A stretch of DNA of 64,000 nt from Candidatus Eremiobacterota bacterium (GTDB lineage: Bacteria; Vulcanimicrobiota; CADAWZ01; Ess09-12). Numbering within the stretch: the first letter of the stretch is position 1; the number at the start of each line of letters is the position of its first letter. Shown one piece after another: positions 9,309 through 16,469 of the stretch. The notes beneath the pieces are model-generated. The model worked only from the letters and a program-made list of their open reading frames with translations. It did no database searches and was not told the DNA's origin. The stretch spans positions 319,831 to 383,830 of the forward strand of contig JAVHLM010000001.1 in the NCBI GenBank assembly GCA_031082125.1. The letters run 5' to 3'. Both the position numbers and the translations under genes were made by a program.

Positions 9309-9599
9309 CTAGCCTGCCACGCCGGCCCGCTGGGCATACTCCATGATCATACTCATGTCAGGGATACAGCCTTCTTTCACCACTTTCCCGTCCACCTTGA
9401 GGAGGGGAAGCCTCTCCTTCATGCTCTGCGCATCCACCTTCTGGTATTTCAGCTCAATCCTGTCCTGGAAATAGGCCTTGACCGAATATTGGAGACGGTT
9501 CACAATCTCATCCAGAGATCGCTTCGGCCCTCACCCGAAATGACATTTCACTCCCATCGTAGGGTCATCGAGAACCTCCATTATCATCTTTTTTTCCAC
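9309..9599 (-). CDS. Probable small selenoprotein with in-frame UGA (Sec23), redox-type
   Basis: From GTG 9599, preceded by a perfect AAGGAGG 7 nt upstream, the frame reads 22 codons to UGA (9533-9531). It then continues without another stop for 73 codons to 9309, giving a 96-aa product if UGA is read as selenocysteine. The context is KCHFG-U-GPKRSL, a C-x3-U redox-type pair, followed by a helix (LDEIVNRLQYSVKAYF) and LLKVDGKVVKEGCIPD, a thioredoxin-fold-like ending. A SECIS-like hairpin follows the UGA (separate entry). The exact family is not identified; small thioredoxin-like (seleno)proteins are the best match in shape. Alternatives are a nonsense mutation of a Cys or Trp codon, or a start at GTG 9503. 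The strong SD belongs only to the upstream part, which argues for one gene across the UGA. Confidence 0.7.
9502..9533 (-). promoter_or_regulatory. SECIS-like stem-loop just after the in-frame UGA
   Basis: Eight nt after UGA (9533-9531) the mRNA can form an 8-bp stem, GCGAUCUC (9522-9515) with GAGAUUGU (9509-9502), including two G-U pairs, around the loop UGGAU (9514-9510). Bacterial SECIS elements place a small apical loop with an early G about 16-37 nt after the UGA; here the loop begins 17 nt after it and its second and third bases are G. Confidence 0.6.
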
Positions 9600-9785
9600 T
9601 CTGATTCCTCCTTTTGCACTTGTTCCTCTCATGGTCGATGCTCTTTTTTAGAAAAAGATTCTTTTATTCATATATTCTAATAATACGTTAAAATTCCTTC
9701 TCCCGTTCAGGTGAATTTGATACAGAAAAAGCGGCGCCCTTCTGATAGCATGAGAATGAAAGGCGCTCCCGTAAAGACGGGGGTG

Positions 9786-10202
9786 ATGAAAATGTGGCAG
9801 CTCTTTGCAAAAAAGAATACAACACCGGCTGATGGTGCGGGAAGGGAAGAACCTCCCAAGGTACAGCACATCTCGATGATCCTGATGATCAACGCGAGAA
9901 GCTCGATCCACCGGGAACAGTTCCGCATGATGACAGACAATATCAGCACGAAGGCCATCAGGTTCGCTTCGGATATTGAGCTGAGCGCGGGAGAAAGGGT
10001 CGAGATGGACATGCTCCTTCTCGTGAACCTGCCCAGGATTACGATGAAGGGAGAGGTGCTCTGGTGCAGGAAAAACGTGGTCCGCGGGAAGATGCTCTAT
10101 GAGTGTGCCTTGAGGATTACGGAACTGCGCAGGGAGGACCAGCCTCTGCTGGAGCGTTACATAGAAAGGTACCGCACCGGCGAAAAACCGGTGCTTGTAT
10201 AG
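9786..10202 (+). CDS. PilZ-like domain protein
   Basis: About 138 aa from ATG 9786 (GGGGG lies just upstream; ATG 9792 or a start as far up as GTG 9711 is possible). The pattern HREQFRMMTDNISTKAIRF, then SAGERVEMDMLLLVNLPRITMKGEVLWC, then YECALRITELRREDQPLLERYI is that of PilZ domains, which bind c-di-GMP. The usual first RxxxR is degenerate (R-E-Q-F-R is present as HREQFRM), so binding is uncertain. It ends 4 bp from a convergent 51-aa gene. Confidence 0.6.
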   Translation: MKMWQLFAKKNTTPADGAGREEPPKVQHISMILMINARSSIHREQFRMMTDNISTKAIRFASDIELSAGERVEMDMLLLVNLPRITMKGEVLWCRKNVVRGKMLYECALRITELRREDQPLLERYIERYRTGEKPVLV

Positions 10203-10205
10203 CCC

Positions 10206-10361
10206 TTATGATTCCTCGGCCCACAGGTATGCATGAGCCACCCACTGAGTGAGGGCGTCCCAGTAGCAGATGCTGCAGTCAGTGAAGACTACTGTGCAGG
10301 ATGAATCAAGAAGCATTACGTTGACCTTTCCCCGGTGGGAAAAAATCCCGATCCTGTCCAT
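10206..10361 (-). CDS. Small cysteine-containing protein, 51 aa
   Basis: Not recognised. ATG 10361 has AGAGGAGG about 7 nt upstream; the ATG at 10367 would be too close to that SD. The product begins MDRIGIFSHRGKVNVMLLD and has Cys22, Cys29 and Cys32 (a CSIC pair) and a Trp-rich end. It is convergent with the PilZ-like gene with a 3-bp gap. Support is the good SD and tight fit between neighbours. Confidence 0.45.
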   Translation of the reverse strand: MDRIGIFSHRGKVNVMLLDSSCTVVFTDCSICYWDALTQWVAHAYLWAEES

Positions 10362-10576
10362 GGTCATGCCTCCTCTCGTTCCTGTCTCTCCACAATCATA
10401 TACCGGATTTTTCGTCTTTTATTCCGCTGGCAGGTGCCTGCGGCTCCGGGAACTCGAGCCGGGTTCGAGAGCATTGCTGGAAGTGCGGCGTGAAGCTTGC
10501 CATTCATTCCTGCCAGTATGAGGCAATTCGCATTCATTACCTCTGCCCTGCTTCGCAGAGAATAAAGGCGCTGTTA

Positions 10577-10605
10577 TTGATTTTCCGCTTGAAAAGTGCT
10601 ATAAT
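10577..10605 (+). promoter_or_regulatory. Sigma70 promoter for the response-regulator gene
   Basis: TTGATT (10577-10582), 17-bp spacer, TATAAT (10600-10605). The predicted start near 10612 gives a leader of about 100 nt to ATG 10713. Confidence 0.7.
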
Positions 10606-10712
10606 AACAGAGATATTCTCATTTATTCACCACCTCTCAAGGTGTTGAATCTTTCGTCGCAGCCCCTTTGTGCAGAGGAATCCAGGGGTCGCCATTAGGA
10701 AAGGATGCCGTG

Positions 10713-11867
10713 ATGGTCTCTCCTCCTATTCTGGTAGTTGAAGACGATGGAATAACGGGAAGGTACATCGAAAAAAGCCTCAGGAACCTGGGATACAATG
10801 TGTCATGCGTGGTTTCCTCAGGAAAGGAAGCCATATCAAAAGCCCATGAGATGAGACCGGCCCTTATCCTGATGGACATTCATCTCAAGGGCGAGATAGA
10901 CGGCATTGAGGCCACCAAAGCCATCAGGGGATCCCTTGACATCCCCATAGTGTACCTCACCGCTTATTCAGACAACTCCACCCTCCAGCGCGCCAAGCTC
11001 ACCGATCCCTTCGGCTACGTGCTCAAGCCCTTTGAAGAGGCTGACCTTTATACTGCCGTGGAGATGGCCCTCCATAAGCACAAGCTCGAGAAGGAGCTCG
11101 TGGAAAGCAGACTCTGGCTCACCACCACCCTTAAAAGCATCGGCGACGCCGTAATTGCCACCGATGAGAGCGGTTATGTAAAATTCATGAACAGGGTCGC
11201 CGAGGAGCTCACAGGCTGGTCCCACAGGGAAGCCCATGGAAAAGAGCTCTGGGAGGTTTACCAGGTCTTCAACGAAAAAAACCGCGGGCCTCTCAGAAAC
11301 ACAGTGGAACAGATACTCATCGAGGAAGAGACCACGACTTTTGAAAACGGCATGGTGCTCAGAAACAAGGCGGGCCGGGAGAGATTCATCGAAGACTCCA
11401 CGGCGCCGATAAGGGATGAAAAGGGTGACGTGTGCGGCATAGTGCTTGTCTTCAGGGACATCACCGAAAGGAAGGCGATGCTCCAGTCCCTGGGGCAGGC
11501 TGATGAGCTCTTGAGAAATGTTTTTGAGTTTTTCAACGAAGCCCTCATTGTCGTTGATCCCCAGTCGCATCTGATCTCTGACTGCAATAAGAATGCCGAG
11601 TCAATGTTCGGATATTCCCGTACTGAGCTTGTCGGGCTCCAGACCAGCATACTTCACACCGATCCCGAGAGCTTCAAAAAATTCAGCAATGAAACGGTGG
11701 AAGGCTCCCATGACAGGGGACTCTATGAGACGGACTTCACCCTCAAGAGGAAAAGCGGCGAGCATTTTCCCGCCCACATTGTGGCCAAGCCTGTTTACAA
11801 CAGCGACGGGACCATCTCGCGGGGAATCACCATAATCACCGATCTCAGCAGGAATATCCGCTCCTGA
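10713..11867 (+). CDS. Response regulator receiver with two PAS domains and no output domain
   Basis: 384 aa from ATG 10713, which has AGGAAAGG 5-8 nt upstream. Residues 5-120 form a CheY-like receiver with acidic pair E10/D11/D12, phosphoacceptor Asp55 (LILMDIHL), Thr83 and Lys105. Two PAS domains follow: about 128-250 (TTLKSIGDAVIATDESGYVKFMN, ending VFRDITERK) and about 265-380 (FEFFNEALIVVDP, ending ITIITDLS). No kinase, GGDEF, HTH or other output is present, so it probably works as a relay or scaffold in phosphotransfer signalling. It stands alone, with its partner kinase elsewhere. Confidence 0.88.
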   Translation: MVSPPILVVEDDGITGRYIEKSLRNLGYNVSCVVSSGKEAISKAHEMRPALILMDIHLKGEIDGIEATKAIRGSLDIPIVYLTAYSDNSTLQRAKLTDPFGYVLKPFEEADLYTAVEMALHKHKLEKELVESRLWLTTTLKSIGDAVIATDESGYVKFMNRVAEELTGWSHREAHGKELWEVYQVFNEKNRGPLRNTVEQILIEEETTTFENGMVLRNKAGRERFIEDSTAPIRDEKGDVCGIVLVFRDITERKAMLQSLGQADELLRNVFEFFNEALIVVDPQSHLISDCNKNAESMFGYSRTELVGLQTSILHTDPESFKKFSNETVEGSHDRGLYETDFTLKRKSGEHFPAHIVAKPVYNSDGTISRGITIITDLSRNIRS

Positions 11868-11978
11868 CCGCTCCCCGTACCTGCACAAGAAATCCTCATC
11901 TCAGAAGAACCATCCCTGAAGGAAATTCGCTCACCGCCCCTAATATTTTCTCCATATGACCAGAGGGGGGTGGGATCC

Positions 11979-14384
11979 TTGGCAAGTAACTACGAAAGAG
12001 AAGAATTCACCCTCTTTGACGATGATATGGGTAATTTTTCCTTTCTCTCCGAGCTGAAGAGCTTTATCCCCTCAGGGGAGAGCGCATTCTCCATAGAGGC
12101 TTTATCGCAGAAAAGCGAACGAGTCCCCGTCAGCATGGAATTCATCTCCGATTCAATCTTCAGGATGCGGTACACCTGCGAGAAAGCCCTCGCCCGGAAA
12201 AGCACCGCCATGCTTGTGGCGGAGCCCCTTTCCAGCGGCAAGGTGAAGACCGAGGAAAGCACCCATGACCTCCTCTTCAAGGGCGACAGCCTCACGGTGG
12301 CCTTCAAGAAAAAGCCCTGGATTATGAAGGTCCTCGATTCCAGTGGAAAAACGCTCATGAAAAGCTCCCATGCCGATGAATTCGGCATTCCGAACCGTTA
12401 CCGCGTCCTGCCCCCCGGTTTCAGAAAGGGTCCGGAGGGAGGAGTGCATGTCTTTCATTCGGGCTATCTTTTCTCCGATGAGCACTTTTACGGCCTCGGC
12501 GAGAAGTTCTCAAGCCTGGACAGGCGGCACCAGAAATTCATCTCATGGCATGTCGATGCCCATGGCACCAACAGCAACGAGTGGGCCTACAAGAACATCC
12601 CCTTCTTCTTCAGCTCCAGAGGCTACGGCATATTCATCAACAGCTCCTTCAGGATCGTCTATGACTTTGGGGAGAGAAGCTATGTCTCCTGGTTCTTCTC
12701 CCTTGAGGACAGCCTGATGGACTTTTTCTTCATCTACGGTCCGTCTCCGCGAGATATTATAGCCCGTTATACGGATCTCACCGGGAGATCCGAGGTGCCG
12801 CCGCGGTGGTCCTTCGGCCTCTGGATGTCCCGGTGCATGTACAAAGACAGAGGTGAAGTGGAAGAGGTGGCCGCGGGGCTGCGCAGCAGTGACATACCCT
12901 GCGACGTGCTCCATATTGATCCGCTCTGGCTTAAGGGGAGAAAGGAGAGGGACCGCGATTCGGCCTGCGAGCTCTCGTGGGATGAAGAAGCCTTCCCCGA
13001 TCCCGGGGGAATGATTGAGGGCCTTAAAAAGCAGGGCTTCAGGCTGAGCCTCTGGGAAAATCCTTATATCCACGAGGGGTCGGCCCTCTATCAGGAAGGA
13101 AAGGAAAAGGGATTCTTCCCCCTTGACAGCCAGGGCAACCCTGCAAGGCTTGCCGAGGATCCCTGCTGCACCCTTGTTGATTTCAGTAATCCCGAAGCCT
13201 GCCGGTGGTTTGCGGCAAAGCATGAGAGCCTCTTCAGGACGGGAGTGGCGGTGATGAAAACGGACTACGGCGAGTACGCCCCTGTCGATGCCCGCTATCA
13301 CAACGGCATGACGGGAAGTGAGATGCACAACCTTTATCCGCTCCTTTACAACAAAACCATCTATGAGGCAACAAAAAAATACCGGGGCTACGGCCTTGTC
13401 TGGGGGCGCTCCGCCTATGCAGGATCCCAGCGCTACCCCCTTTACTGGTCCGGCGACTCGCGGCCGGGCTTCAACGAGATGGCCTGCGTGCTGAGGGGAG
13501 GCCTGAGCATGGCCCTGTCGGGCTTCCCTTTCTGGAGCCATGACATCGGAGGATTTATAGGGAAGCCTCATGAGATTCTTTACATAAGGTGGGCCCAGTG
13601 GGGGCTTCTCTCTTCCCATGCCCGCTGCCATGGGACCACGCCCAGGGAGCCCTGGCATTTCGGGGAGAGAGCCCTGGAAATTTTCAGGACCTACGCGAAG
13701 CTCCGCTACCGCCTCATCCCTTACCTTTATTCTTACGCCCATGTGGCTTCCCTTACAGGCATGCCTCTCATGCGCCCCCTGCTGCTGGAGTTCCCCGGTG
13801 ACAGGAGAGCCTGGGAAGAGGACCTTGAATACCTTCTGGGAAGGGAGCTTCTCGTAGCCCCTGTCTGCGAGGCCGAAGAGGGGCGGGCCCTTTATTTCCC
13901 CGAGGGAAAATGGCTGGACTTCTGGACGGGAAAGATCTACAGCGGTCCCTCGGATGTCTGGTATGACGCTCCCCTGGATATCCTTCCCCTCTTCATCAGG
14001 GCCAACTCAATCATCCCCATGAGCCCCGGCATGCCCTCTGTGGGTGAAGAGCCTGAAAAGCAGCTCACCTGCGAGGTTTATCTCACCGACAGGGCGGAAT
14101 TTCTTTTCTATGAGGGCAATGAGCCGCTCCTCTTCAGAGCCGAGACAGATAAATGGGAGATCCTTTTTCATACGGGCCCTTCGAAAAGGACCTACATGGT
14201 GCGCTTCAACCAGACTTCCTCCATTGCCACGGTGAAAGTGGAGGACCGCCTCATCGGGGAGCTCAACGACCTGAAGGAGGTGCAGGGCTCCCCTGAAGGA
14301 TGGACACAGACCGACGATTCCGTCATTGTGAAATTCAGGGCCGAAGGAGAGTGTACTGTCATCCTTAAGCATGTGGAATACTAG
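11979..14384 (+). CDS. Glycoside hydrolase family 31 (alpha-xylosidase/alpha-glucosidase type)
   Basis: About 801 aa, cytoplasmic (no signal peptide). Start TTG 11979 is preferred because the G-rich SD ends 8 nt upstream; GTG 11970 sits directly on the SD. The N-terminal beta domain (to about 250) ends before the TIM barrel opening VPPRWSFGLWMSR. The nucleophile is Asp in VMKTDYGEYAP (residue 432 counted from GTG) and the acid/base is Asp in YWSGDSRPG (496). Other GH31 features are HIDPLWLK and PFWSHDIGGF. KTDYGE resembles YicI-type alpha-xylosidases. It releases sugars from alpha-linked oligosaccharides; two GH13 enzymes are encoded elsewhere in the window. Confidence 0.92.
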   Translation: MASNYEREEFTLFDDDMGNFSFLSELKSFIPSGESAFSIEALSQKSERVPVSMEFISDSIFRMRYTCEKALARKSTAMLVAEPLSSGKVKTEESTHDLLFKGDSLTVAFKKKPWIMKVLDSSGKTLMKSSHADEFGIPNRYRVLPPGFRKGPEGGVHVFHSGYLFSDEHFYGLGEKFSSLDRRHQKFISWHVDAHGTNSNEWAYKNIPFFFSSRGYGIFINSSFRIVYDFGERSYVSWFFSLEDSLMDFFFIYGPSPRDIIARYTDLTGRSEVPPRWSFGLWMSRCMYKDRGEVEEVAAGLRSSDIPCDVLHIDPLWLKGRKERDRDSACELSWDEEAFPDPGGMIEGLKKQGFRLSLWENPYIHEGSALYQEGKEKGFFPLDSQGNPARLAEDPCCTLVDFSNPEACRWFAAKHESLFRTGVAVMKTDYGEYAPVDARYHNGMTGSEMHNLYPLLYNKTIYEATKKYRGYGLVWGRSAYAGSQRYPLYWSGDSRPGFNEMACVLRGGLSMALSGFPFWSHDIGGFIGKPHEILYIRWAQWGLLSSHARCHGTTPREPWHFGERALEIFRTYAKLRYRLIPYLYSYAHVASLTGMPLMRPLLLEFPGDRRAWEEDLEYLLGRELLVAPVCEAEEGRALYFPEGKWLDFWTGKIYSGPSDVWYDAPLDILPLFIRANSIIPMSPGMPSVGEEPEKQLTCEVYLTDRAEFLFYEGNEPLLFRAETDKWEILFHTGPSKRTYMVRFNQTSSIATVKVEDRLIGELNDLKEVQGSPEGWTQTDDSVIVKFRAEGECTVILKHVEY

Positions 14385-14458
14385 AACAATGCCAGTATGA
14401 TTGACTGGGAGCCGCGCAAGCCTCTCCGGTCATTAAAAGTGCAAGGAGGAGTGTTACA

Positions 14459-15193
14459 ATGAAGAGTTTCCTGAGAGCGCACAGGGTAAGCCCGCCGGGA
14501 CTGATGCTATGGGGAGCATTTTTCTTCATCACGATTTCCTGGTTGCTCATTCTCACGTCACAGCCCGCCTCTTCATGGAAATCAGGGTGGTTCAGCTACA
14601 AGGACAGCAGCGGGAAGGAGCGCAAGGCCTACGGCTTTCTTCCCACAAAAGCGGAAAAGCAGAGCAACCTTCCTCTGATGCTCCTTCTTCACCCTGCCGG
14701 CAGTGCCTCAAATATGGTGGATCACTATGCCCAGGCTGCCGAGCGGTGCGGATGGATCCTGGCCTCCTCGAGCGCCGTCTATAACGGCAGCGATGAGGAG
14801 CAGGACAGGGAGGAGCTCAAGGAGCTCGCCCTCTCCATGCAGAAGACGTACCGTGCCGACAAGAGGCATACCTTTCTTGCCGGCCACTCCGGCGGGGCCT
14901 GCACCGCCTACTACCTGGTGCTCACCGATCCGGACGTCTTCCGCGGCGCCATCGTGGAAAACGGCCACTGTGGCCCATGGCGCACTATAAAGGACGAGGC
15001 AAAGGGAAATTCGGTATTCTACCTCTTCACAAGGACCAGCGACTTCAATATGCCGGCCACCAAGCAGCTTTATCAGGAGATGACGGCGAAGGGCTTCAAG
15101 GTCAATTACAGGGAGCTTGCGGGAGGCCACATGGGAATGCAGGCCAGCGAGCTTGATGATGCCTTCAACTGGCTCCTTAAAAATGGTCGTTAA
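14459..15193 (+). CDS. Membrane-anchored alpha/beta hydrolase, PHB-depolymerase/feruloyl-esterase-like
   Basis: 244 aa, AAGGAGGAG SD before ATG. A hydrophobic anchor or uncleaved signal spans about 14-35. The fold reads LPLMLLLHPAGSASNM (oxyanion region), nucleophile elbow AGHSGG with Ser144, and AGGHMGM with His224. This layout matches the esterase D/Lpq-C/PHB depolymerase group, which hydrolyses ester bonds outside the cytoplasm. It lies 9 kb from the PHA operon, so a link to PHA is only speculative. Its 3' end overlaps mrfB by 17 bp. Confidence 0.78.
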   Translation: MKSFLRAHRVSPPGLMLWGAFFFITISWLLILTSQPASSWKSGWFSYKDSSGKERKAYGFLPTKAEKQSNLPLMLLLHPAGSASNMVDHYAQAAERCGWILASSSAVYNGSDEEQDREELKELALSMQKTYRADKRHTFLAGHSGGACTAYYLVLTDPDVFRGAIVENGHCGPWRTIKDEAKGNSVFYLFTRTSDFNMPATKQLYQEMTAKGFKVNYRELAGGHMGMQASELDDAFNWLLKNGR

Positions 15194-16469
15194 GCCGGCT
15201 CTTCCCTGCCGCGGCTTTCTGCTCGAGGCGGCTCTCCCGGCGGGCAAGCTCCTTCAGGAAACGGGGTGAATGGGCTGAGGCCTGGTATTTGAGCCTGGCA
15301 AGCACCTCGAGGGCACGGCCCGGATCCTTGAGGCGGTGCTCATAATACTTGGCAAGCTCGATGAAGGGAAAGGGATCTTGTGACCGATGCTCCTCTATCA
15401 TGGCGTGCCAGAGCGATGCAGCCTCATCGAGCCGGCCCTCCCTCCGGTAGTGAAGGGAAAGATGAAGGGCCGCCTCGAAGGACTCCCCCTCCCTTCCCCT
15501 CTTCACCGCCTCCTCGAGGCACGCGGTGCCCATGCACCTGTCGCCGCTCTCGCGGTGAAAACGGCCTACCTTTGCAAGATGGGCATCCGGTGAGGCAAGG
15601 GGATCGGAGAGAAGCCTTCCGATGTGGGCCGTGAGGGCAACAAGCGTGATGATGTCAAGCCTGTTATGGGAGAGGATCTTCTTCATCATCGCCGTCCTGC
15701 CGCTCCGTACGAAGTCAAAATAGCACTGGGGGATAAGGAAGCTTTCAATATCGTCTTCCCTGGGGGCCATGCCCAGCACTTTCACCTCGAGGGTCTTGAG
15801 GCGGCAGTCATCGAAAAGGCCCTTGAAAAGCCGCCTTGAAGGGTAGAGAAGATCGAGGTGGGGCAGCCCCCGAAGGTTTGTCCTGGTCCTGTTCAGCACG
15901 TAACGCTCCTCTATGAGGGGCACATCGTAGGCCTTCCCATTGAAGGAGACAAAGCCTCTCGCGGAGGCCAGCACTTCCCTGAGGTGGGAGAGCATGGCCT
16001 TCTCCTCGTGGTAATCCCTCATAAAGTACTGGTGAAGGTGGAAGGCCCCTTCGCTGAAAAAGCCTACCCCGACGAGAAAAGCCACCGTTCCCGCACCGCC
16101 CGCAAGGCCCGTGGTCTCGGTGTCGATAAAAATGCATTCCCCGGGAGCGCAGGGAAAGCTCTCCTTCGTAAGCATGGAGACGATACGGGGGGATATGGCT
16201 CTTATGGCTCCAAGCGGAAGGGTCCCATGAAAATAGCTCTCGGGAAAGGTATTTCTCACCAGCACAAAAGAGCCTTGTCCGCCGGCAAAAATTTCGCCGC
16301 CCAGGGCCTCCTCTCCAGGATCATGGGAGGGGCCGGTCTTCCTTGACGCCTCCACAGCCCTGCCGGCAATACGCTCAAGGCGCTCACGGAGCTCGCCCGG
16401 CCTATCCTGCGCGGGGTGATCCTTTGCCGCCCCGCCGAGAGCCCTGTCAAGCCTGGACCTGAGACTCAT
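15177..16469 (-). CDS. mrfB: MrfB/YprB-type RNase H-like exonuclease with TPR tail
   Basis: 430 aa. The exonuclease core has FIDTETTGL (metal-binding DxE), FNGKAYDVPLIEER, and a distal acidic residue in HNRLDIITL, consistent with a DEDD 3'-5' exonuclease. The C-terminal 120 residues contain TPR-like helices (ESGDRCMGTACLEEA, ALHLSLHYRREGRLDEAASLW). It starts 23 bp inside the end of the helicase gene. In Bacillus subtilis MrfA and MrfB together repair mitomycin C lesions outside the Uvr pathway; the same pairing here supports that role. Confidence 0.88.
   Translation of the reverse strand: MSLRSRLDRALGGAAKDHPAQDRPGELRERLERIAGRAVEASRKTGPSHDPGEEALGGEIFAGGQGSFVLVRNTFPESYFHGTLPLGAIRAISPRIVSMLTKESFPCAPGECIFIDTETTGLAGGAGTVAFLVGVGFFSEGAFHLHQYFMRDYHEEKAMLSHLREVLASARGFVSFNGKAYDVPLIEERYVLNRTRTNLRGLPHLDLLYPSRRLFKGLFDDCRLKTLEVKVLGMAPREDDIESFLIPQCYFDFVRSGRTAMMKKILSHNRLDIITLVALTAHIGRLLSDPLASPDAHLAKVGRFHRESGDRCMGTACLEEAVKRGREGESFEAALHLSLHYRREGRLDEAASLWHAMIEEHRSQDPFPFIELAKYYEHRLKDPGRALEVLARLKYQASAHSPRFLKELARRESRLEQKAAAGKSRLNDHF

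Noticed and set aside
10440..10500. GGGTTCGAGAGC, resembling a tRNA T-arm
   Set aside because: No matching acceptor, D- or anticodon stems could be folded around it.
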